NCBI GenBank assembly: GCA_016874655.1
Contig: VGTO01000011.1
Location: forward strand, 1 to 34,621
DNA from: Bacillota bacterium
GTDB lineage: Bacteria; Bacillota; Dethiobacteria; DTU022
Direction: 5' to 3'
DNA length: 34,621 nucleotides
The notes beneath the pieces were generated by a model, which searched no databases, was not told where the DNA came from, and saw only the letters and a list, made by a program, of their open reading frames with translations. The position numbers and the translations under genes are program-made. This document shows positions 8,636 through 16,034 of this stretch, in pieces; the stretch's first letter is position 1; the number at the start of each line of letters is the position of its first letter.

Positions 8636-10661
8636 AATGGTAGCGTTACAAATAGATGGAATGCGAATATTTGCCACCCCGGAAACGACAATCCTTGAAG
8701 CTGCCCGGTCAAACGGGATTGAAATCCCTACTCTTTGCTATCACCCCAGGCTTTCTGCGTTTGGCCATTGCCGGGTTTGCCTGGTCGAAATAGAAGGGCA
8801 TAAACAACCGGTGACCTCCTGTGATAATCCGGTAGCCGAAGGGATGAATGTCACTACAACTACACCTAAACTGCAGAAGATGCGCGGCCAAATGATTGAG
8901 CTGGCGCTGGCGACCCACCCCTACAAGGATTGTCTGACCTGTGTCCGTACCGGAAGCTGCGAACTGCAGGAAAAAGCATACCACTACCAGGTAAAGCTAC
9001 CAGCACAGCTGGAGCGACGTATTGTGAAAGGTGACCTGGATCAGAAATTTGACCTGGTGCGTGATGACGAAAAATGTATTTTATGCGGCCGCTGTATCGC
9101 GGTTTGTCGCAGTGGACCGGGGCGTTTTGTGTACAGTATGATTGGCCGCGGCGTCAACACCAGGATCGTGCCCTGGCGAGATGGACGCGAAGTAACTCTG
9201 CACGAAGCCGGTTGTATTTTTTGCGGGCAGTGTGTTGATGTCTGTCCGGTAGCGGCTCTAACCGAAGAATCGCGGCCCTCCGGCGGGCGAGAGTGGGTGT
9301 TGGAGACGAAGCCTGGTATCTGTTTGGGTTGTTCTCTCGGCTGCTATCTTGAACGTCAGGTTGATGGAAACAGGCTGATCAAAAATACGGTACCCCGCGA
9401 AGGTGACCGGGTGAGCTGGTTATGCGCTACAGGAAAGTTTGAAGATGTGGCTGCTGCCGCCAAAATTAACTCCTCGATCAGGCAGAAAGGCGCGAAAGAA
9501 GGAACCTCTGAGGTAATTGGCTATGAGACAGCAATCAGCAAAGCTGCTGCTGAATTTGCTAAGATCATGAAAGATAACCCCGATCGGCAGGTCATTGCGG
9601 TTCTTGCTGATGGATCGGTCAGCTGTGAAGAAGCTTACCTTTTGCAAAAGTTGGCCCGCTCGGTATTAAAAACTGCAAATTTGGATCTTGGTCTTGAACC
9701 AGCCTGGGCTGAAGCATACCTGAAAGCAGCTGATCTGACCGGCTTTGGCTTAACCGGTCCGACGATGGCCCGTTTGAGCAGGGCTGATGCGTTATTAGTT
9801 ATCGGTTCAGGGCTGACTGAAAGCCATCCGGTAGCAGAGATGGCCTTACGGCAGGCAGGCCGCTACAGCGAAACAACCCTGATTGGCATTAATCGCAAGG
9901 GCGATTCTTTTAAAGCCTGGCAGGAAATCAGTTTGGATGGCCATAATACTTCATCTATTGAGCTGTTACAGGACATCAAGGCGGCAATAGATGACCCTGA
10001 ACAACTGAACAATAATTTAAAAAGCGGGCTGGATCCGCTTTTGATTCATAAAGTGGCCCGCTTAATGCAGTTACCGGAGAGTTATACCGTGGTTTGCCCC
10101 AGCTATTTTAAGGAAGCTGATCCAAAACTGGTCGATGCCTTAATCGATCTGGCGGCAGCTGCGGGACAGTTAGTCAGCGGCGAGCAACGCCTGTTGCTAC
10201 TTTCTGCTTATCAGAATGCCACCGGAATCCTCAGCTTTGGCGGTTCCGCTCAATATGGGCCCGGCCTTAAACCCTTAAACGGCGACGCCGGCATGAACCG
10301 GGCAAATATTATCAGGGCACTGCAAAAAGAGCAACTGAAAGGTTTGATCTACTTCGGAAAACCTAAAGAACCTTTATATTTTGGTTCGGCCTACACAGTA
10401 TCAGCATCAAGCGCCGAACCGGAAGGCTCGTTTTTATTTGATCTGTTTTTTCCCACGCCTCCGGCTGCGGCCCTGGAAGGTCTCTACATCAATGCTGCCA
10501 ACCAGATTCGCCTTAATGAAAAGGCTATCGAATCTGCCCCGGATGTGAAGGAAGGATGGATCCTGATCTGCGATCTGGCCCGTGCACTCGGCGCAAAATG
10601 GAAGTATAGCAGTCTTGATGATATCCGTGAGGAGATGAGGAGCCTGGTGCCCGGCTGCTAA
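8628..10661 (+). CDS. NuoG-like iron-sulfur protein (2Fe-2S, His-Cys 4Fe-4S, 2x4Fe-4S, Mo/W-bisMGD-type 4Fe-4S domain, partial MopB-like region)
   Basis: 2Fe-2S CYHPRLSAFGHCRVCLVE; HPYKDCLTCVRTGSCELQ; CILCGRCIAVC; CIFCGQCVDVCP; CLGCSLGCYLE...LCATGKF. Internal ATG 8628 chosen over the 8574 ORF start. Confidence 0.85.
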   Translation: MTKMVALQIDGMRIFATPETTILEAARSNGIEIPTLCYHPRLSAFGHCRVCLVEIEGHKQPVTSCDNPVAEGMNVTTTTPKLQKMRGQMIELALATHPYKDCLTCVRTGSCELQEKAYHYQVKLPAQLERRIVKGDLDQKFDLVRDDEKCILCGRCIAVCRSGPGRFVYSMIGRGVNTRIVPWRDGREVTLHEAGCIFCGQCVDVCPVAALTEESRPSGGREWVLETKPGICLGCSLGCYLERQVDGNRLIKNTVPREGDRVSWLCATGKFEDVAAAAKINSSIRQKGAKEGTSEVIGYETAISKAAAEFAKIMKDNPDRQVIAVLADGSVSCEEAYLLQKLARSVLKTANLDLGLEPAWAEAYLKAADLTGFGLTGPTMARLSRADALLVIGSGLTESHPVAEMALRQAGRYSETTLIGINRKGDSFKAWQEISLDGHNTSSIELLQDIKAAIDDPEQLNNNLKSGLDPLLIHKVARLMQLPESYTVVCPSYFKEADPKLVDALIDLAAAAGQLVSGEQRLLLLSAYQNATGILSFGGSAQYGPGLKPLNGDAGMNRANIIRALQKEQLKGLIYFGKPKEPLYFGSAYTVSASSAEPEGSFLFDLFFPTPPAAALEGLYINAANQIRLNEKAIESAPDVKEGWILICDLARALGAKWKYSSLDDIREEMRSLVPGC

Positions 10662-10691
10662 AAAAGCTTTGGGCAGGCTTACTAAATCTAA

Positions 10692-11918
10692 ATGGCAAAA
10701 AAGAACCACATCATTAGAGTTTCTGAGCTAAACCGCTACCTGAAAAACCTGATCACGGGCGATCCAAACCTACAGGACATCTGGGTTAGCGGTGAGCTGT
10801 CCAATTTTAAACATCACCGCTCGGGACATATGTATTTTACAGTCAAAGACGGCGCGTCTTCGCTGCGCTGTGTTTTTTTTAGCCGCGATAATGTCCGCTG
10901 TCTTTTTGAACCGACAGATGGTATGGAAGTTTTGATTAACGGTAACATCTCCGTTTATGAACCCGATGGGGTCTATCAGTTTTATGTCCGGGAGATGGAA
11001 TCAGCCGGGGTCGGATCACTCTATTTAGCCTATGAACAACTGAAAAGCAAACTCGAAGCTGAGGGGCTCTTTTGCCCCGCAAAGAAAAAGGCTCTGCCTC
11101 TACTACCCCGTAAGATTGCTTTGCTCACCTCCCCAACCGGCGCGGCACTACAGGATATGCTGACTGTTTTCCGGAAAAGGTTCCCCGCCCTGGAGTTGCT
11201 GGTGGTGGAGTGTTTGGTCCAGGGGGCCGGCGCAGCCCGGGATCTGGTCAAGGCGCTTGATCTGATGAATGGTAGAAGTGACATTGATTTAATAATTATG
11301 GCTCGCGGGGGCGGTTCACTGGAAGACCTCTGGCCTTTCAACGATGAAGCTCTGGCCCGGGCGATCGAACGTTCAGCGATCCCAGTAATTTCTGCTGTCG
11401 GTCATGAAACAGATTTTACCATTGCTGATTTCGTTGCCGATCTGCGGGCGCCTACCCCAACGGCGGCAGCGCAAATTGCTGTTCCCGTTTTAGATGATCA
11501 GCTGCAGATGGTGGCGCAGCAACGCCGGCGGGTTGCGGTGGCCCTGCGTGGCAGGATCCTCAGTGAAAAACAGAATCTTGACCAGATCACCGGTGAACGC
11601 TTTTTTCAGGCACCTTTGAAAAGAATTGCGCAGCAGCGCGAAACCCTGCTGCGCAGTGACAGCGCATTGAAAAAAAACATCGTCAGGGTGCTCCGTTTAA
11701 AAGGGCTTGAGCTTGCCTCCAGGACAGAAAAACTTGAAAGTTTCAGCCCTCTGAAAGTAATGAGCCGTGGTTACAGCTATTGCCGTGATCAAGATGGCCA
11801 GATTGTCCGCTCGGTTAAAGATATTACCGTTGGCAACAGGCTGCAGCTAAATTTTGCTGATGGCCGGGCATTCTGCCGTACTGAAGCGGTTGAGGAGGAA
11901 GTTGCTGTTGAAGGATAA
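10692..11918 (+). CDS. xseA: Exodeoxyribonuclease VII large subunit
   Basis: VSELNRYLKNLITGDPNLQDIWVSGELSNFKHHRSGHMYFTVKD; LPLLPRKIALLTSPTGAALQDM; IMARGGGSLEDLWPFNDEALARAI; SAVGHETDFTIADFVADLRAPTPTAAAQ. Confidence 0.97.
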   Translation: MAKKNHIIRVSELNRYLKNLITGDPNLQDIWVSGELSNFKHHRSGHMYFTVKDGASSLRCVFFSRDNVRCLFEPTDGMEVLINGNISVYEPDGVYQFYVREMESAGVGSLYLAYEQLKSKLEAEGLFCPAKKKALPLLPRKIALLTSPTGAALQDMLTVFRKRFPALELLVVECLVQGAGAARDLVKALDLMNGRSDIDLIIMARGGGSLEDLWPFNDEALARAIERSAIPVISAVGHETDFTIADFVADLRAPTPTAAAQIAVPVLDDQLQMVAQQRRRVAVALRGRILSEKQNLDQITGERFFQAPLKRIAQQRETLLRSDSALKKNIVRVLRLKGLELASRTEKLESFSPLKVMSRGYSYCRDQDGQIVRSVKDITVGNRLQLNFADGRAFCRTEAVEEEVAVEG

Positions 11919-12183
11919 GAAGAGCGCAGAAAAGTTTGATAAGCTGAGTTATGAAGAAGCATTAAAGAAACTCGAGGTGATTGTGAGCAAGCTTGAAGAT
12001 GCGGAAATATCTCTGGAAGATTCGATCGAAGCTTTTCAGGAAGGGATAGCACTGTCAGGCTACTGCAGGGAAAAACTGGCAGAAATTGAATTCAAGGTTG
12101 AGCATCTGCTTAAAGAGGAACAGCAGGTATCGGCAGGCGAGGATAGTGTTGTTGCTGATGAAGCGGAGGATTCGCTCTTCTGA
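11908..12183 (+). CDS. xseB: Exodeoxyribonuclease VII small subunit
   Basis: LSYEEALKKLEVIVSKLEDAEISLEDSIEAFQEGIALSGYCREKLAEIE. Likely TTG start at 11908 after GAGGAGG, overlapping the xseA end. Confidence 0.93.
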   Translation: MKDKKSAEKFDKLSYEEALKKLEVIVSKLEDAEISLEDSIEAFQEGIALSGYCREKLAEIEFKVEHLLKEEQQVSAGEDSVVADEAEDSLF

Positions 12184-13067
12184 TGCCTGATCTTGACCAA
12201 TATATACAGGATTCAAAAGCAGCAATCGATCAGGCCCTGATGGAGAGCTTGCCCCCTGCTGGCAGCTCCAGAGTCGCGGATGCCATGCGCTACAGCGTTG
12301 AAGCCGGTGGCAAAAGATTAAGGCCGCTGCTTTGCCTCGCTACAGCCCAGGTGCTCGGAGCGGAGCAGAAAACAGTTATTGATGTGGCCTGTGCTCTGGA
12401 GATGGTCCATACTTACTCGCTCATGCATGATGATTTACCGGCGATGGACGACAGTGATCTGCGCAGGGGTAAGGCTTCCTGCCATGCTGTGTTCGGCGAA
12501 GCAATGGCCATCCTGGCCGGTGACGCCCTGCTGACCCTGGCTTTTGAAATAATTTCTGTCTACGGTCAGGAAGAACAGCAGGCTACCAAGGCAGTCCGGA
12601 TCGCTTACGAACTGGCAGCTGCTGCCGGTGTCAAGGGCATGATCGGCGGGCAGGAGCTAGACCTTTTGGCCGAAGGCAAAAACCTGACCCTGGTGGAAGT
12701 TGAAGAGATTGCCGCCCGCAAAACCGGGGCGCTCTTTAGCGCAGCGGTCAGGTGCGGGGCGCTGGCCGCCGGGGCAGGTCAGTCTGAGCTTGAGGTGCTG
12801 AGCAATTTTGCCCACTTAACCGGCAAAGCCTATCAGATCGTTGATGACCTGTTGGACAGTAAAGCAACAGCCGCAGAACTTGGTAAGCCGGTATCCGCCG
12901 ATCTGAAAAAAGCCAAGGCGACACTACCTGCTCTGCTCGGAGCAGAAGCAGCACAGGCCAGGGCTGATCAGCTTTACCGTCAGGCTACCAAGGAACTGCA
13001 AAAGCTTATAACTGATGCGGGACTACTGCAGCTGCTGGCTCACAGGTTGATTTATAGAGATAAATAG
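12183..13067 (+). CDS. ispA: Polyprenyl (farnesyl/geranylgeranyl) diphosphate synthase
   Basis: GGKRLRPLL, first Asp-rich motif LMHDDLPAMDDSDLRRG, second Asp-rich motif YQIVDDLLD. Confidence 0.95.
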   Translation: MPDLDQYIQDSKAAIDQALMESLPPAGSSRVADAMRYSVEAGGKRLRPLLCLATAQVLGAEQKTVIDVACALEMVHTYSLMHDDLPAMDDSDLRRGKASCHAVFGEAMAILAGDALLTLAFEIISVYGQEEQQATKAVRIAYELAAAAGVKGMIGGQELDLLAEGKNLTLVEVEEIAARKTGALFSAAVRCGALAAGAGQSELEVLSNFAHLTGKAYQIVDDLLDSKATAAELGKPVSADLKKAKATLPALLGAEAAQARADQLYRQATKELQKLITDAGLLQLLAHRLIYRDK

Positions 13068-13087
13068 AAACAAAGGAGGCAGGTACG

Positions 13088-13717
13088 ATGAAAATGGCAG
13101 AAAAAAGCAGTGCGCACTTTATAGAGGTTCTGGCCTCGAAAGCCCCGGTTCCCGGAGGAGGCGGTGCAGCGGCAATGGGTGGGGCGATCGGCATGGCCCT
13201 CTCCAACATGGTTGGCAACCTGACGGTTGGAAAAAAGAAATATGCCGATGTTGAAGATGAGGTTAAGCAATTATTGGCAGAAGGCAGTGCTATTATCGAG
13301 GCCTTAAAAGACCTGGTCGATCGGGATGCTCAAGTCTTTGAACCGCTGTCCAAGGCTTACGGGTTACCGAAGGATACCCCGGAGCAGGCGGCGCACAAGG
13401 AAAAAGTGATGGAAGAATGCTCAATAGAAGCCTGCTCAGTCCCGCTCGAAATAATGCGCAAAGCGTACGCGGGGATTAAAATACACGAGCGAATGGGGCA
13501 GATTGGTTCCCGCCTGGCTATATCCGATGTCGGCTGCGGGGTAGTTTTCTTAAAAGCGGCCTTGATTAGCGGGCAGTTGAATGTGATGATTAACTTGGGC
13601 GCGATTAAGAATGAAAAATTCTTAAAGGAAACGACAGCCGAGATGAAGCAACTGGTTGAAGAAGGCAGTCGTCTGGCCGACCAAACTTTATCTGATGTGA
13701 TGAAGAAGCTTTCGTAA
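13088..13717 (+). CDS. fchA: Cyclodeaminase/cyclohydrolase family protein (methenyl-THF cyclohydrolase FchA-like)
   Basis: VLASKAPVPGGGGAAAMGGAIGMALSNMVGNLTVGKKKY...; GSRLAISDVGCGVVFLKAALISGQLNVMINLGAIKNEKF. Confidence 0.9.
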   Translation: MKMAEKSSAHFIEVLASKAPVPGGGGAAAMGGAIGMALSNMVGNLTVGKKKYADVEDEVKQLLAEGSAIIEALKDLVDRDAQVFEPLSKAYGLPKDTPEQAAHKEKVMEECSIEACSVPLEIMRKAYAGIKIHERMGQIGSRLAISDVGCGVVFLKAALISGQLNVMINLGAIKNEKFLKETTAEMKQLVEEGSRLADQTLSDVMKKLS

Positions 13718-13759
13718 AGGTATTTTTAAGTGCAAGCAGCAATCAGGGGATGCTGTAAA

Positions 13760-13788
13760 TTGACGCAAAAAGACCAATTTGCTATAAT
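13760..13788 (+). promoter_or_regulatory. Putative sigma-A promoter upstream of folD
   Basis: TTGACG (13760-13765), 17-nt spacer, TATAAT (13783-13788). Confidence 0.7.
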
Positions 13789-13847
13789 TACCGCGGATTA
13801 ACTGTTATTGCTGAATTATTAATACAAAGCTGAAAGGGGCAAGTAAA

Positions 13848-14783
13848 GTGACAAAAGTGATCGATTGTGTAGCTATTGGCGAAGAGCTGATGAAAGAGAT
13901 TGTTAAAGAAACGGAGGCTTTAAAAGCCAAAGGGATCACCCCTGGGATCGCTACCCTGCTGGTTGGCGACGATTTCGGGGCGAACATGTACAGGGGACAA
14001 GTAGAAAAATTCTGCGAGGAAGCCGGTTTCAATTATATCAATGAAAACCCTGCCGCCGATGTCAGTGAAGCAGAAGTGATCGAGATTGTCAAAAAGCTCA
14101 ACGCCAATCCGACCGTCAGTGGCATTCTGCCGCTGCGTCCTTTTCCGGAGCAGATTTCCGACAGCGCAGTAATCAATTCGATTGATGTGAATAAAGATAT
14201 CGACTGCTTCCATCCCTTTAACATGGGTAAACTGGCCATGGGCGAAGTTACCTTCCCTCCGGCCACACCGGCGGCAGTGATCGAAATTCTTGAGCGTTAC
14301 GCTACTGAAGAAGGGATAGACCCGAAAGATTTCTTTGAAGGGGCAGAGATAGTTGTGGTCGGCCATTCCAACATTGTCGGCAAGCCGGCAGCTTATCTTG
14401 CGGTCAACCGCAATGCCACAACCTCAATTACCCACGTATTTACCAGTATGAAAGGCAACCTGGCCAAGCATACAACCGGCGCCGATATTTTGATTGTGGC
14501 CGCCGGCAAAGCAGACCTGATTGGACCGGACCTGGTTAAAGCAGGTGCTATTGTGATTGATGTGGGGATCAACCGGGTTAAAGTTCTTGATGAAAAAGGT
14601 GAACCGGTCCTTAATGATAAGGGCAAACCGAAAACAAAAACAGTTGGCGATGTCTCCTTTGATGCAGTGAAAGATAAAACCAAGGCGATCACCCCGGTTC
14701 CGGGCGGCGTTGGTTCGGTTACTAACCGGATGCTGATGAAGAACGCGCTAAAAGCCTGCAAAATAGCAAACGGCTTGCTCTAA
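13848..14783 (+). CDS. folD: Bifunctional methylene-THF dehydrogenase / methenyl-THF cyclohydrolase family (FolD)
   Basis: PGIATLLVGDDFGANMYRGQVEKFCEEAGF; PVSGILPLRPFPEQ; DIDCFHPFNMGKLAMG; VVVGHSNIVGKPAAYLAVNRNATTSITHVFT; TPVPGGVGSVTNRML. Confidence 0.94.
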   Translation: MTKVIDCVAIGEELMKEIVKETEALKAKGITPGIATLLVGDDFGANMYRGQVEKFCEEAGFNYINENPAADVSEAEVIEIVKKLNANPTVSGILPLRPFPEQISDSAVINSIDVNKDIDCFHPFNMGKLAMGEVTFPPATPAAVIEILERYATEEGIDPKDFFEGAEIVVVGHSNIVGKPAAYLAVNRNATTSITHVFTSMKGNLAKHTTGADILIVAAGKADLIGPDLVKAGAIVIDVGINRVKVLDEKGEPVLNDKGKPKTKTVGDVSFDAVKDKTKAITPVPGGVGSVTNRMLMKNALKACKIANGLL

Positions 14784-14810
14784 GCTTAACTGTCTTTTAG
14801 AGGGGCCAAA

Positions 14811-14839
14811 TTGAGATTGAAAGCGGATTATGTTATAAT
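14811..14839 (+). promoter_or_regulatory. Putative sigma-A promoter driving the OLE RNA
   Basis: TTGAGA (14811-14816), 17-nt spacer, perfect TATAAT (14834-14839). Predicted start near 14846, about 9 nt upstream of the terminal helix. Confidence 0.8.
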
Positions 14840-14845
14840 CTTGTT

Positions 14846-15425
14846 TGAACCTGGACATAAGTGGTGCAGTATTCTAGTTGGTGTCCCTCTCCGAAAACGG
14901 GCCTAAAAATCCGTTAAGGGCACATCGATGAAGTTCCTGGTGGTGGCTGCCGACGCCCAGTCGGGAGCTGTTGCTGGGAGTTAAGAAGGACGGGGCGATC
15001 TACAATGGCATGTGGGCGTTGACCCTGCCTTCGCGGAGACCCTGTGTCGGTGGCTAAAGCTGAAAAGTAATAGTTACTGCCTGGGTAAGAACCTGTATGC
15101 GGTTAATAGCTGTGTGCAGCGTAGCCTGCCTTGAGTGGAATGGGTGGAGGGAGGAGCAGGTGCTCTTTAAACCCTTTCTGCAAAAGTGGCTAGGGGAGAA
15201 CAGGCACCAGGGAGGAAATCTTCTAGACTGCTCTCGCAAGAGAAGTAATTCAGGGATTAAAGTGTGAGCTAAGTGGTAATCCAGCTCTGATGATGGTGAC
15301 ACTACAGGGATAGTCTTAAAAGGGAACTGCCTGCTTGGCAACGACAGGTGATTATCCGGGAAATCCTGCTGGACCTAAGCCGCAAAGTTTACCTGAGTTA
15401 CTACCACTTATGTTTTAATGTACAG
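14846..15425 (+). ncRNA. ole: OLE RNA (Ornate, Large, Extremophilic RNA)
   Basis: ~580-nt gap with no plausible + strand CDS in an otherwise tightly packed + strand cluster. Own promoter; perfect 11-bp pairing between 5' ACATAAGTGGT (14855-14865) and 3' ACCACTTATGT (15403-15413). Immediately followed by an OapA-like membrane protein gene and dxs, in the nusB-xseAB-ispA-folD-dxs-tlyA-recN neighbourhood characteristic of OLE loci. Boundaries approximate. Confidence 0.87.
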
Positions 15426-15441
15426 AACAAGGTGATGTGGC

Positions 15442-16029
15442 TTGTCTTTCAATTATAAAAAACGCCGTAAAACGCGGTGGGTGCTTGCTACAATAATCTG
15501 GACTTTTTTTCTTGCCGTTATTTTTGGTTTTATCACTCAATATTTACTAAATGAAGTTAAATCTTTGCCAGTTTCATTTTTAATTTTGCTACTTGTTGTA
15601 CTGATCGGCATTATCTTTGATCTGGTTGGCACCGCCGCTGCTGCCGCCAAAATTGCTCCGCTTAATGCCAAGGCAGCCCGCCGGGTTACGGGGGCCAGAA
15701 AAGCAGTCTTACTGGTAAAAAATGCTGAGCAGGTGGCCAATTTCTGCAACGATGTAGTCGGAGATATCAGTGGCATTATCAGCGGAACTATTGCTGCCAT
15801 GATTGTGTTTAGGCTAATTTCTTTTTTCCCAACTCAACTGGCCGAGTTCTATCTCGGCATTTTACTGACCGCTGTAGTAGCCGCGATAACCGTCGGGGGA
15901 AAAGCCCGAGGCAAATCAATTGCCATTAAATATTCCACTGAAGTGATTCTGCTGGCCGGTCTGATCATTACTAAATTAGAGAATCCTTTTGGCCGGCAGA
16001 AAAAGCAGAACACAACCAACGAGGGTTGA
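15442..16029 (+). CDS. oapA: OLE-associated membrane protein A (OapA)
   Basis: 195-aa multi-helix membrane protein with TTG start directly after the OLE RNA. Conserved-looking core LVVLIGIIFDLVGTAAAAAKIAPLNAKAARRVTGARKAVLLVKNAEQVANFCNDVVGDISGIISG between the helices. Call rests on position plus family recognition. Confidence 0.85.
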   Translation: MSFNYKKRRKTRWVLATIIWTFFLAVIFGFITQYLLNEVKSLPVSFLILLLVVLIGIIFDLVGTAAAAAKIAPLNAKAARRVTGARKAVLLVKNAEQVANFCNDVVGDISGIISGTIAAMIVFRLISFFPTQLAEFYLGILLTAVVAAITVGGKARGKSIAIKYSTEVILLAGLIITKLENPFGRQKKQNTTNEG

Positions 16030-16034
16030 TCGCC

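Noticed and set aside
15054-15341. 95-aa minus-strand ORF inside the non-coding gap
   Set aside because: No recognisable protein features, antisense to the whole cluster, and lies within the structured RNA region.
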